From CAYRUD01 sp964427425 (GTDB taxonomy: Bacteria; Chlamydiota; Chlamydiia; Chlamydiales; FEN-1388): a DNA stretch of 64,000 nt. The position numbers were made by a program, and so were the translations under genes. Positions within the stretch are counted from its first letter, which is position 1; every line of letters starts with the position of its first letter. Shown here piece after piece: positions 28,948 to 37,716 of the stretch. The notes beneath the pieces were generated by a model. The model did not search any database. It was not told the origin of the DNA and saw only the letters and a list, made by a program, of their open reading frames with translations. Location: positions 1-64,000 of the forward strand of contig CAYRUD010000011.1 in NCBI GenBank assembly GCA_964427425.1, in the 5' to 3' direction.

Positions 28948-30450
28948 CTATGCTGATGGAGGAAGAAGGGTGACAAAAAACTCTTCGGAAGGAAATTCTT
29001 GTATCAAATTTTTTTCAATTGTCTGGAGTTCTACTTGAGAAAGAGGGTTTTGAGTTGCGACTATCTCAATCGTGCCGCCCCGATGATTCTCTCCATTGCG
29101 AAAACTTGCCCAAATAGAACGAAGAGGAAATGTATTCTTTAGATGCTGCTCAATCTTTTCGAGGATGCGTGAATGGTGTGAATTTCTTGCTTGTGGTTCT
29201 GCTCTTGCTCCTAATAGCCCTCCCGAGATTCGGTCTGCGATAACGAGAAGATGTGCCTCAATTGATTCTTTAGGCGCTTCCCCGTGATGGGAGAGAATGG
29301 GTTTTGTAATAGATTCATCGATCCCATGTTTCTCTAGGAAATGTACAGCCGCTTTCGAGTGGGTCTCTCCCCAAGTAGGAGAAAGAACTTTCCCAATGTC
29401 ATGTAACAGTCCGATGAGAGGGGCTTTCGTTGAAGGAGAAAGCTGGAGCTCTAAGGCTATAGTCTTCATGAGTAGCCCCACTTCAATGCTGTGGAAAAGA
29501 AGATTCTGCCCAAAGCTAGACCTAGTGGAAAGATCAGCTAAATGCTCAATGATAGAGGGGGCTAGGCTCAACGCCTCAGGAATTTTCTTCTGAAGGAGCT
29601 CTCTTGTCTTTTCAAGGGTTGATTCTTTAAATGCCGCTTTTGTTCTCTGGATGGTGTCTATCACGGTAGGTGGCGTAATCTTCTCAAGGAGCATAAGAGA
29701 CTCAAGAGCAGCAATCGCGAGCTGCCTTAGAGCGCTATTATGTGAAGTGACCGCAATTGAGCGATCTTGTTGATCAAAGGTGATAGAAATCCCGCCGCCA
29801 ATCGCTTGTTCAAATGTTTGGATGTTTCGCCCTTCTTTACCGATTAATTTAGGCACTATTTTTTCATAGTCATTAATGACTATGCGATAGGTAAAGTGCT
29901 CTTTCGTAACGAGGGGGGTGAGCCGCTCTAAAGAGGAGGTTAAAGCTTCTTGAGTCAGAAAAGGGATCTTTCTTTGGAGCTCTTCATTCAAGGTCTTTCT
30001 TGCAATTTCAAGAGCTATTCTTTTTGCTTCATCCTGGGTCAGATTTGCCCGTTCGAGAAGTTTTTTTTCCGCCTCATCAGATAAAGTCCGAGCGCGAATA
30101 AGCTCTTTAGAGAGTTCTTTTTCATTTTGAGTTATTTTTTTTAAAGAATGAGCCACTTCATTTTTTTTCTTTTCTGTGTCTTCGATGAGAGATTTTAGCT
30201 TTTGTCTTTCTTGGTCGAGTGTCTTTTTCTGGAGTTCTAGGGCATTTTTATGCTCTTTTTCATGAAGTTGTAGCTCCTGAGCGAATTTCTTTCTTTCCTG
30301 CGCAAGATCTTGCTCAAGAAGTTGGAGTGTTTTTCTTGCTTCATCTTGTAGCGTTCCTCTTTTGAGGCGAATCATGATCCAAGTTGCAAGCGAAGAAAAA
30401 ATGATAAGTATAAAATTAATGAGTATACTTTCTGAAAATCCCACAGCCAA
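28948..30450 (-). CDS. rny: Ribonuclease Y
   Basis: 500 aa, slightly shorter than the usual 520. An N-terminal membrane anchor (about 8-27) is followed by a long charged coiled coil (30-185), a KH domain with IGKEGRN (203-209) and an HD domain with LLHDIGK (H350, D351). RNase Y is the membrane-bound endonuclease that starts mRNA decay. The gene begins 17 bases after the stop of the CBS-domain protein upstream and is likely in one transcript with it. Confidence 0.95.
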   Translation of the reverse strand: MAVGFSESILINFILIIFSSLATWIMIRLKRGTLQDEARKTLQLLEQDLAQERKKFAQELQLHEKEHKNALELQKKTLDQERQKLKSLIEDTEKKKNEVAHSLKKITQNEKELSKELIRARTLSDEAEKKLLERANLTQDEAKRIALEIARKTLNEELQRKIPFLTQEALTSSLERLTPLVTKEHFTYRIVINDYEKIVPKLIGKEGRNIQTFEQAIGGGISITFDQQDRSIAVTSHNSALRQLAIAALESLMLLEKITPPTVIDTIQRTKAAFKESTLEKTRELLQKKIPEALSLAPSIIEHLADLSTRSSFGQNLLFHSIEVGLLMKTIALELQLSPSTKAPLIGLLHDIGKVLSPTWGETHSKAAVHFLEKHGIDESITKPILSHHGEAPKESIEAHLLVIADRISGGLLGARAEPQARNSHHSRILEKIEQHLKNTFPLRSIWASFRNGENHRGGTIEIVATQNPLSQVELQTIEKNLIQEFPSEEFFVTLLPPSA

Positions 30451-30467
30451 TTATGTCCTTGAGAGTT

Positions 30468-31850
30468 CTATGAATCCTTACTGTCAGTGTCTGAGCCGGT
30501 GTTGAGGGGGGTTAACAAGACCTCTTCAACCATTCGATCATTCGATTTTAATATCTTCATTTCAAATCTGTCGTGGTGGATTACGACTCCCGATTGTGGA
30601 ATTGTTCCAAGGCGGAAGAAAACATACCCCGCTATTGTATCGTAATCATCGTCTTGTGGAATTTCTATTCCTAACTCCTCGTGCACATCAAGAAGATTCA
30701 TCTGAGCGTCAACGATCCAGCCTCCTGAAGGATCTGGTCGATATAGGGTCTCTTGATCGTCGTACTCGTCTGCAATTTCTCCTACAATTTCTTCGAGGAT
30801 GTCTTCTATAGTAACGACTCCAGAGGTCCCACCATATTCATCAACAACGACAGCAAAGTGAGCTTGTCGTTTTCTAAACTCCTGCAGAAGGGAAGATATT
30901 TTTTTAGTTTCAGGGCAGTAGTATACCTTCTTCATGAGCGATTTGACAGGCGCTTTGAGTGGATTTGTTTTCTCATCTGTTGATCCTGAAGAAATATAAT
31001 CTGTCGCGTATTGCATATATGCATTGAGAAGATCTTTAAAAAAGAGGATCCCAGTAATAGTGTCGATGGTTCCTTGGTAGACTGGGACTCTACTGTATCC
31101 TTCTTTATAAAGCTGAGCTGCCGCTTCCTCAACCGTCAGTGTTTCTGGAATGCAAAAGAGCTCAACTCGCGGTTTCATAATTTCTCGAGCAATTCGCAAG
31201 CGAAAATTAATCACAGAAGTAAGAAGTCTTTTGTCATGCTCAGACATTGCCTTCTCATCTTCAATATCTTCAATAAGATCGACGAGTTGATATTTATGTT
31301 CTTTAAATGGTTTGAACGTCGATTGCGGCGATGCAAGTCTTAATAGATGATAGAGAAGAGCGATAAGAGGGGATAAAAGGATGAGAAAAAATGCCCCTGG
31401 CTTTCTCGAGAATCGGATAAGTGAATTTGGAGAATTCATAGCCCAGATTCGGGGTAAGAAATCTGATGTGAGAATGAACGCCGCGATCAAGGAAAAGAAA
31501 AAGATGATGCTTTTAAAAATCTCGAAAGGGTTCATCCAAGCATAGCTTTCAAGATAATGTGAAAGTGAAAGCGATCCGACATAGAGTGCTGATGAAAAGA
31601 TGACTGTAAATACTCTTAAGCTCTGCTGTGCCGACGTAAAACAGAATATAAAACTCTCAAAACTATCAGCATGGAAGAAGAAGCGGTGAACTTTCTTATA
31701 AAGACGCCATGATTCGGCCTTTTTCATCACGAGCTCAATGAAGAGTTTTCTCTCCTTGCGAGCAGCATGTAAAAGAGCGCTAATAAAAAAGAGAGCAAAG
31801 AAGGATGCGCCTGTTAAAAAGAGGAGCAAAAGTGCATTCGTGTCGTGCAT
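30468..31850 (-). CDS. CorC/HlyC-type membrane protein with CBS pair
   Basis: 460 aa. Four hydrophobic segments in the first 190 residues form a CNNM/DUF21-like membrane domain. A CBS pair (about 210-345; VPVYQGTIDTITGILFFKD and FAVVVDEYGGTSGVVTIED) and a C-terminal CorC/HlyC domain (about 365-440, with GWIVDAQMNLLDVHEELGI) follow. Such proteins are annotated as hemolysin-like but probably act in Mg or Co homeostasis. In C. trachomatis a homologue adjoins ybeY, as I recall, matching the order here. The 17-base gap to rny indicates co-transcription. Confidence 0.9.
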   Translation of the reverse strand: MHDTNALLLLFLTGASFFALFFISALLHAARKERKLFIELVMKKAESWRLYKKVHRFFFHADSFESFIFCFTSAQQSLRVFTVIFSSALYVGSLSLSHYLESYAWMNPFEIFKSIIFFFSLIAAFILTSDFLPRIWAMNSPNSLIRFSRKPGAFFLILLSPLIALLYHLLRLASPQSTFKPFKEHKYQLVDLIEDIEDEKAMSEHDKRLLTSVINFRLRIAREIMKPRVELFCIPETLTVEEAAAQLYKEGYSRVPVYQGTIDTITGILFFKDLLNAYMQYATDYISSGSTDEKTNPLKAPVKSLMKKVYYCPETKKISSLLQEFRKRQAHFAVVVDEYGGTSGVVTIEDILEEIVGEIADEYDDQETLYRPDPSGGWIVDAQMNLLDVHEELGIEIPQDDDYDTIAGYVFFRLGTIPQSGVVIHHDRFEMKILKSNDRMVEEVLLTPLNTGSDTDSKDS

Positions 31851-32088
31851 AAGGAAATTAAATTTTTTATATATATGTGCTTAGCATAAGAGTGAGGGTT
31901 TCACTCGATGAATATAGGGTATAGTCTTTTTTTGCCTTTCAGGCTAGATGATTTCGTTTTCAGACAAAGATGTTTAAAAGAATTTATTGAATAGTGAATT
32001 GGGGAAGTGTCGAGTTGAGGAAGTAGCGCTCTCGACATAAAAGAGGCTACATTCATCGCGTGTTTACTCTTTGTCGCCTCTCGCTGAG

Positions 32089-32541
32089 CTAAAGCACTCC
32101 TTTCTTAGTAAGGAGGTTGATTGCCTCTTTTTCCTTTTTTCTCATGATCTTTTCATCTTTGACATCAATATCATCATAACCAAGAAGATGAAAAAGGCCG
32201 TGAATAATATAAAGCGCAATCTCTGATCGAAGGGTTCCATGCTCTGGATTTTTTGTAATATGATCTAACGCAACTTTTGGGCAGACTAAAACCTCACCCA
32301 AGCATCGAATCGGTAGAGATGGGTCCTCATCGAGGGGAAAACTCATGCAATCTGTAGATGAGCCATCGCCAAAGAATTTTTTATGATAGCGACGCATGGT
32401 GCTATCGGAGAGGAATTGAATGGAGACATGATCGCAGCTTGTCTTCTCAATCTCAAGGACGGATTCAACTATTGTCTTGATAAGTGGAATAAATTCAGAG
32501 AGATCAACATCTTTCTGTCTATCTGTAACTTCAATGTTCAT
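32089..32541 (-). CDS. ybeY: Endoribonuclease YbeY (rRNA maturation)
   Basis: 150 aa, the family length. YbeY is a single-strand RNase needed for 16S 3'-end maturation and 70S quality control. The metal-site motif is HGLFHLLGYDD: H114 and H118 are present, but the third ligand position (normally His in HGxxHLxGYDH) is D124. An Asp there could still coordinate metal. The upstream neighbour is the small basic protein and the downstream one the CBS-domain membrane protein, all on the minus strand. Confidence 0.93.
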   Translation of the reverse strand: MNIEVTDRQKDVDLSEFIPLIKTIVESVLEIEKTSCDHVSIQFLSDSTMRRYHKKFFGDGSSTDCMSFPLDEDPSLPIRCLGEVLVCPKVALDHITKNPEHGTLRSEIALYIIHGLFHLLGYDDIDVKDEKIMRKKEKEAINLLTKKGVL

Positions 32542-32604
32542 ATATATATGTAATCTTTGAGGAAGAGATTGCGAAGCGGCATATAAGAAAAAGCGCCCAT
32601 AACT

Positions 32605-32646
32605 GACATGCCATCAGAAATATATACATGATATGGATGGCATGTC
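32605..32646 (-). terminator. Terminator after the small basic protein gene
   Basis: An 11-bp perfect stem (GACATGCCATC / GATGGCATGTC) has a 20-base loop. On the minus strand it is followed within about 10 bases by CGCTTTTTCTTAT. It separates the small basic protein from ybeY. Confidence 0.6.
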
Positions 32647-32726
32647 TTCTCTTTATAAATCTTGGAAGATTAGACGAGAGAAATATGAGGCGCGTTAAAC
32701 TCGAGCTGAAAAAGTATCAAAAAAAA

Positions 32727-32885
32727 CTAGAGAACAGGAGTCTTTGGGAGACCTGTTACACGAGCCTGCTCTGACTCTTTCCATCGGCCAAGTTTCTTTA
32801 GGACATCAACACGCTCAAAACGCTTCAAGACGTTTCGCTTCTTGATGCCTTTATTTGATTTACCAAAGCTGGGATGTCGGGACAT
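32727..32885 (-). CDS. Small basic protein, Chlamydiae/Verrucomicrobia type
   Basis: 52 aa. It begins MSRHPSFGKS, then has KKRNVLKRFERVDVLKKLGR and ends with RVTGLPKT. This is the pattern of the small basic protein family known from Chlamydiae, Verrucomicrobia and Planctomycetes (conserved SFG, RNVLKRFER, RVTGLPKT). Function is unknown; its size and charge suggest binding to RNA or the ribosome. It is a useful phylum marker for the window. Confidence 0.88.
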   Translation of the reverse strand: MSRHPSFGKSNKGIKKRNVLKRFERVDVLKKLGRWKESEQARVTGLPKTPVL

Positions 32886-33027
32886 ACGTAAAACTATCCT
32901 TTATTGTAAAAAGAGTGGGGAAGCTGCCTCATATATATAATGATGTCGTATCATTTATATAAAGAGATTGTGCTTCTTCTCCGATCCTCTTTTTGCTCTC
33001 AATTGAGTTAATTTGTGAAAAATCTTC

Positions 33028-33192
33028 TCATGCAATCTTTGGAATGAAAGCGCCTTGAGCACTTGTTCCGGAAATTGCGTTTGCATGAGCCTTAAATGTA
33101 TTCTGTTGCTGCTGTGCGGTTTTTTCGCCAGAAATCTTTGGACGCTTGTAATTAACGCTGCGTCTACGTGCTTGTTTGCTTAAGCGAACCAT
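33028..33192 (-). CDS. Conserved small basic hypothetical protein
   Basis: 54 aa, beginning MVRLSKQARRRSVNYKRP, basic at the N-terminus and Ala/Gln-rich after. The start at 33192 is fixed by AGGAG eight bases upstream; the frame extends further upstream but overlaps the sodium symporter gene. I recall short proteins with a similar Lys/Arg-rich start in this position in Chlamydiae, without known function. It lies between the symporter and the small basic protein on the same strand. Confidence 0.75.
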   Translation of the reverse strand: MVRLSKQARRRSVNYKRPKISGEKTAQQQQNTFKAHANAISGTSAQGAFIPKIA

Positions 33193-33245
33193 AAGTAAAG
33201 CTCCTATAAATTCGGAAAATATCCTAGTCGGTTTGTAAAAATCTC

Positions 33246-34655
33246 TCAAGAGAAAAGAAGAGTGAATATTCCTGTAACAGAGAGAAAAACAAAAGTTATT
33301 GAAATTGGCGCAAGTTTTAGCGACCAAAGAAGATAACTTCTTACCCAACGAGGAAGTGAATGAAAAAGAGGTCTATTAGTTTCATCGATGAGTTTCTTTG
33401 CTCGATATGCTTGTATGAAGATGATCGAGGCAGCCAATGCTCCTAATGGGAGCATAAGCGATGTGGTCGTAAAGCTTAAGAATCCAAATAGGGATTCTCC
33501 ATTCAGCGAGATTGATCCTGGAATGCTGATTGAGATCGCTGTCAATACGCCGATAAACCATGAAAGGGCTACAACGAGAGTCGTCGCTTTTTTTCGTGTT
33601 TTATTTTTTTCACGCTCAAGAAAATGAATCATTGGTTCGAGAGCTGAGAGTTGGGAAGTTATTGCTGCTAAAAAAACTAAAAGAAAGAAAAGCGGGGCGA
33701 TAAATCTTCCACCATGCATATGGGTAAAAAATGTCGGAAGTGTCTCAAACAGAAGGCTTGGTCCTGAAGTCAATTCGGATCCGGCAGAAGGATCTGAGAA
33801 TACTGTCGAGAGTAGGATGAGCGTCGATAGAAGTGAAATAAGGGTGTCGGCTAGGGCAATAATGAGTGTTGATGAGAAGATGTTCGAGGTCTTCTTCATG
33901 TATGAGCCGTATGTGACGAGTGTTCCTTGTCCCACGCTGAGCGTAAAAAATGCGTGTCCGATTGCGACGAGGATTAACAGTTCGCTTCCGTCTTTAATTG
34001 GTTGGAATGAAGTAACATACGTCAATGCTTTGGAAAAGCCATCAAGTGTTGACGTCCAAGCGAACAGAATCGCAATACAGATAAAGAAGATCGGCATTCC
34101 TATACGGCTCAATTTTTCAAGTCCTTGCTTTACTCCTTTTTGCAGGATGAAAAGACAAGAGAGAGCGAAAATTGTATGATAGCCTACATTCCACAGTGGG
34201 TTATGTAATTTTTCGCGCCATAATGATTGCGCGTGAAGGCATGTTGGTGCTTGGAATCCAGTAAAAATAGACTCTATGGCGTATCCAAGAATCCAGCCAG
34301 TAACTACACTGTAAAATGAGCTGATTAGAAAACCTGTCAAGACAGTCATTCTGCCAAAAAATCGGCTTATGCGAGGTCGATTTCCTAAAAGAAAAAATGC
34401 AGTCGATGGCCCTGCTTGTGCCGAGGCTCCAATTGCAGTTTCCGCTATGAAGAGCGGGATGGCTAAAAAAACCATGAAAAACAGGTATGGCAGGATAAGG
34501 GTTAATCCGCCATACGCATAAGCCATATATGGGAATTTCCAAATATTGGCGAGTCCAATGGCTGATCCTGCGGCAGTAAGGATAAATCCAAGATCTGAGC
34601 TAAAGTGAGCTTCGTCATCTTTGTCTATATTAATTGCAGATCCATCGTTATTCAT
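33246..34655 (-). CDS. Sodium-dependent amino-acid symporter, SNF family
   Basis: 469 aa with about 11 to 12 membrane segments. The N-terminal LTAAGSAIGLANIWKFPY matches the SNF (LeuT-like) TM1 signature, where the unwound helix binds substrate and Na+. A conserved GPSLLFETLPTFF segment appears in the second half. Substrate is probably an amino acid but cannot be specified. Obligate intracellular Chlamydiae depend on such importers for host amino acids. It is divergent from the outer-membrane barrel gene, with 409 bases between them. Confidence 0.93.
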   Translation of the reverse strand: MNNDGSAINIDKDDEAHFSSDLGFILTAAGSAIGLANIWKFPYMAYAYGGLTLILPYLFFMVFLAIPLFIAETAIGASAQAGPSTAFFLLGNRPRISRFFGRMTVLTGFLISSFYSVVTGWILGYAIESIFTGFQAPTCLHAQSLWREKLHNPLWNVGYHTIFALSCLFILQKGVKQGLEKLSRIGMPIFFICIAILFAWTSTLDGFSKALTYVTSFQPIKDGSELLILVAIGHAFFTLSVGQGTLVTYGSYMKKTSNIFSSTLIIALADTLISLLSTLILLSTVFSDPSAGSELTSGPSLLFETLPTFFTHMHGGRFIAPLFFLLVFLAAITSQLSALEPMIHFLEREKNKTRKKATTLVVALSWFIGVLTAISISIPGSISLNGESLFGFLSFTTTSLMLPLGALAASIIFIQAYRAKKLIDETNRPLFHSLPRWVRSYLLWSLKLAPISITFVFLSVTGIFTLLFS

Positions 34656-35064
34656 ATGCGAACGAGTTGCACTCGCATTATATAATGGAGATGTATCTTG
34701 TGATGAGTGTGTGGATGGTTGTAAGGCGAAGGGAGACCTCCATAATATAGTTGTAGTAGTTCTTCAAGAGGACTTAAAAGTATAAAGTCTTTTTGTTTTT
34801 GAAATCTAGTTATTCTTTTTGAATTGCTTGCCCAATTTTTTTATGTTTTTTCATCCGAATTTTCGAAAATTTCGAAAATTTCGAAAATTTTTCACTGGTT
34901 GTGCTTCCATTTATTTATTGTTCTGAATACTCTATGGGAGATGTTACCGAATTCGGCTGAAAAAAAATCATTTCTTCTATCGAGTTTATTCTTGTAAAAA
35001 AATCTCGTATAGCGATAGAGGATAAGGAGACCTTTGAACATATTTTAGAAAGGAGTTCATGGTT
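34656..35064. promoter_or_regulatory. Divergent promoter region with an AT-rich tandem repeat
   Basis: This holds the promoters of the symporter (minus) and the barrel protein (plus). No exact -35/-10 pair could be fixed. A 9-bp tandem repeat at 34859-34891 is its most notable element. The AAGGAG at 35050-35055 serves the barrel gene. Confidence 0.5.
34859..34891. repeat. Tandem 9-bp repeat of TTTCGAAAA
   Basis: Consecutive TTTCGAAAA units, each centred on the palindrome TTCGAA, are repeated with 9-base spacing at least three times. It lies about 170 bases upstream of the barrel gene. It may be a protein-binding array or a simple slippage repeat. Confidence 0.85.
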
Positions 35065-35961
35065 ATGAAGCGGTTTCTTTCGTTGTTGGCTCTCGTTGCT
35101 TCTCCAGCATTTGGATTTGCAGCAGACGCTCAAATGGCAAAATCAACAACAGCAGCAGACAAGATGAAAGATTGCTGCAGCTGTGGTCCAGTTAGCGCAA
35201 TGGATGAGTGCTGGGCAGCACGAACCAACTTGACAGTTGGATTCGATAAGACAAAGAGTGCAAGCTATAGCCTCAATACAATTCAGCCTCTTTATCGAGA
35301 TGCTTCAATGGACAACACAGTGTTCGTCCAAGCTGGTCTCGGATTGAAGAAATGGCACCGTTCAACTGGTGACATCGGTCTCGGTTACCGTCATCTTCTC
35401 GCTAGCGGCGAGCATATGTTCGGCGTAAGCTTGTTCTACTTTGACAACACACGCGTACATCGCGCAAGCAGCCATCTCGTGAAGAAGAATGGCCTCGGTG
35501 CAGATCTTTCATGGTTTACTCAATACACAACATTGAGCTTCGGTCGCTATCAGAACGTCTACAGAAAGTTCAACAGCGGACGCACATGGAAGAGATTTGC
35601 TGATCTCAACAAAGCTGTTACAACACTTGACTTGAACTTCCGCGTTCCATTTATGCCATGGGCAGAAATCACAGTCGGCAAAGCTTGGTTCCATCACCAT
35701 CATGGTCTCAAGAAGAGCTTGAAGAAATCCTTCAAGAAGCTCGACTATGCTCTTAAGCTTAACGTTGCAGGACCTCTCGCAATCGAAGCTGGTTACAGAA
35801 GCGGTTGGAACCACTCAGGTTTCGTAAACTTTGTTATCTCCTTCGGCCGACCAGCTGTACGTGAAGCTACACTCGTTGAAGGTTTCTTAGCCGACGAAGC
35901 ATTCACACCAAGAGATCTCAAGAACTATACTCTTGATACAGTATCACGAGCTCTCATCTAA
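35065..35961 (+). CDS. Inverse-autotransporter-type outer-membrane beta-barrel, no passenger
   Basis: 298 aa from the ATG at 35065. An earlier in-frame ATG at 35059 sits only three bases after the AAGGAG site, whereas 35065 has nine-base spacing. A cleavable signal peptide (MKRFLSLLALVASPAFGFAA) is followed by a Cys-rich stretch (CCSCGP, C about 20 residues on). The barrel resembles the intimin/invasin beta-domain: NTVFVQAGLGLKKW, GLGYRHLL, MFGVSLFYFDN, NGLGADLSWFTQYTTLSFG, VPFMPWAEITVGKAWF and a last VNFVISFGRPA strand. The chain ends about 30 residues after the barrel, so no passenger is exported. Codon use is visibly more C-ending than in neighbours, suggesting high expression. It is likely a structural or pore-like envelope protein. 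Confidence 0.82.
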   Translation: MKRFLSLLALVASPAFGFAADAQMAKSTTAADKMKDCCSCGPVSAMDECWAARTNLTVGFDKTKSASYSLNTIQPLYRDASMDNTVFVQAGLGLKKWHRSTGDIGLGYRHLLASGEHMFGVSLFYFDNTRVHRASSHLVKKNGLGADLSWFTQYTTLSFGRYQNVYRKFNSGRTWKRFADLNKAVTTLDLNFRVPFMPWAEITVGKAWFHHHHGLKKSLKKSFKKLDYALKLNVAGPLAIEAGYRSGWNHSGFVNFVISFGRPAVREATLVEGFLADEAFTPRDLKNYTLDTVSRALI

Positions 35962-35989
35962 TTCAGTTGTAAGTAAGCAGCTGAAAGTC

Positions 35990-36037
35990 AAAAGCTCTTT
36001 CACGCCTGAATGTGGACACAGGCGTGAAGGGGCTTTC
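35990..36037 (+). terminator. Rho-independent terminator of the barrel gene
   Basis: A 10-bp core stem (TTCACGCCTG / CAGGCGTGAA) is extended by outer pairs (AAAGC with GCTTT) and followed by CTTCTTTTA. A strong terminator fits a highly expressed single gene. Confidence 0.85.
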
Positions 36038-36053
36038 TTCTTTTATAATGAAT

Positions 36054-36096
36054 AGAAAAAAGAAGAGGCTTTACCGTTTCTCGATAAAACCCCTCG
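36054..36096 (-). terminator. Possible terminator of the efflux operon
   Basis: An imperfect stem (GAGG-TTTA against TAAA-CCTC) about 40 bases past the TolC-like stop is followed on the minus strand by TTCTTTTTTCT. The stem is short and mismatched. Confidence 0.4.
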
Positions 36097-36138
36097 TTCG
36101 GAATTGAGACTTTGAAAGATGAGATTCTTGTTCCGTGA

Positions 36139-37668
36139 TTATTCTATTTCCAGAGTGTCAAACTCTGCGCCGTCTAACCAAGAGCCTCCAATTGACTTAA
36201 TCAAGTCAAGAGATGCAACTTGAAAGTTGTAGTGAGCATCTAAAAGAGATCTCGATGATACATACGAATCAATTTTACTCTGCAAAACCTTTTGATAGGC
36301 GATGACACCAGAGTTAAATTTCTCTTCTTCTATCTCTGTGAGTGTCTGATTTTGAAGGGTTTGCTCTCTATATGATGCAATAGATGACTGATATGCATAG
36401 CAATTTGAGAGAGCCTTCTCAACTTCTCCAATGGCGACAAGGCATGAGTCAATATATTCCGAAGCTTTAGCGTGAAAGCTCGCTTGCACTGCCTTTACTT
36501 CATTTTCACGAGCGCCAGCATCGAGGAGGAGCATCCCAATCGACGCATTTGTAGACCAAATTCGATTCTTCCATTTGAAAAGGGAGTTGGCTTTCTTCGA
36601 TTCATTACCAGCTAAAGCTGAGAGCGAAAGACTTGGTAAGTATGCGGTCTTGGCGATTCCGATTCCTGCATGTACTGCTTCAAGTTCTTTCAGTGAGCGG
36701 CGAATATCGGGTCTATTCGCAATGACTTCGGAGGGTATCTGAAGAGGTGGTGTCGTCTGATTCCATTCTTGATTTGTGGGTAGAGGATCGAGCGTAAATT
36801 CATTAGGCTCTTTTCCTATAAGGACAGCTAAAGCGGCCTCTGATTGTTCTTTTAGTCTAGTAATTTCAGCCCGTTGGGCTTCAATTGATTTTAGCTCTGA
36901 CTTGAGTTCAAGAAAAGAAGTCGCATCAGTAATTCCTGCAAGATATTGAGCCTCAGCAAGTGATGACAGATTATCAATACAGTCATGAATCTTCTCAATG
37001 TAAGCTAAATCTTCCTCATAATATCTGATAGTGTAATAAAGCTGAGCTACTTGATACGTCAGAAGAAGTTGAATGGTTGAGACATCTTCGAGCGACGCTT
37101 CGGCCAGTGATTTATATTGATCTTTTGTCAATTTTAACCGACCCCATAGATCAACCTCATATTGAACAATAAATGAGAGGCTTAAGTCGTTATTATGCTT
37201 TGGCCCAGGCGCTATTTGAACCGATGGAGCGGTGGGATTTGTTGTTGGGGGTGTCGCTGGCACCGTCTTAAGGGATGGAGCTCGTAGGTCTTTTGCGACT
37301 CGACGGCGAGTAGCTTGAGATGAGAGGCTGAGCGAAGGATATAAATCTGATTCATAGATCCCTACAGTGTAGAGCGCTTCTTCAAATCGATGAATTGCGG
37401 CTTGGAGGGTTGGGCTATTCTGGAGAGCCTCTTCTTCAAGATTACTTAAGATTTCATCGTTATAAATTTCCCACCAATGGAAAATTCGCCTTGCTCCTTC
37501 TTCTGATTGTGAAATAGGAATGCCAGAAACGGTGTTATCAAGAAAGGCGGTGTCTTTTTTCCACTTATGAGAAGTCTGGAGTTGAGGGGATGTTTCAGAG
37601 ATTGAAGGAGAGCAACCTGTAACCGCAAGGAGTGGTAGGGGGCTAAGGTATGAGAGCTTTCTTTTCAT
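36139..37668 (-). CDS. TolC/OprM-type outer-membrane efflux lipoprotein
   Basis: 509 aa. The N-terminus is a lipoprotein signal with lipobox VTGC (Cys19). Two OEP (outer-membrane efflux) repeats follow. The first runs about 60-270 with the long helical hairpins of TolC, the second about 290-490, including RPDIRRSLKELEAVHAGIGIA and AYLPSLSLSAL, which are NodT/OprM-family hallmarks. It forms the outer-membrane channel of a tripartite exporter. It is last in the operon, 48 bases after the HlyD adaptor. Confidence 0.94.
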   Translation of the reverse strand: MKRKLSYLSPLPLLAVTGCSPSISETSPQLQTSHKWKKDTAFLDNTVSGIPISQSEEGARRIFHWWEIYNDEILSNLEEEALQNSPTLQAAIHRFEEALYTVGIYESDLYPSLSLSSQATRRRVAKDLRAPSLKTVPATPPTTNPTAPSVQIAPGPKHNNDLSLSFIVQYEVDLWGRLKLTKDQYKSLAEASLEDVSTIQLLLTYQVAQLYYTIRYYEEDLAYIEKIHDCIDNLSSLAEAQYLAGITDATSFLELKSELKSIEAQRAEITRLKEQSEAALAVLIGKEPNEFTLDPLPTNQEWNQTTPPLQIPSEVIANRPDIRRSLKELEAVHAGIGIAKTAYLPSLSLSALAGNESKKANSLFKWKNRIWSTNASIGMLLLDAGARENEVKAVQASFHAKASEYIDSCLVAIGEVEKALSNCYAYQSSIASYREQTLQNQTLTEIEEEKFNSGVIAYQKVLQSKIDSYVSSRSLLDAHYNFQVASLDLIKSIGGSWLDGAEFDTLEIE

Positions 37669-37716
37669 AATTTTATAGTTCTCATTGGTGTAAAAAGAAA
37701 TATGTTATGTTGAACG

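Noticed and set aside
33193..33348. Upstream extension of the 54-residue protein to 106 residues
   Set aside because: It overlaps the symporter end, while AGGAG fixes the start at 33192.
34859..34891. CRISPR-like or phage attachment repeat
   Set aside because: Units are 9 bp and contiguous with no spacers; no cas or integrase genes nearby.
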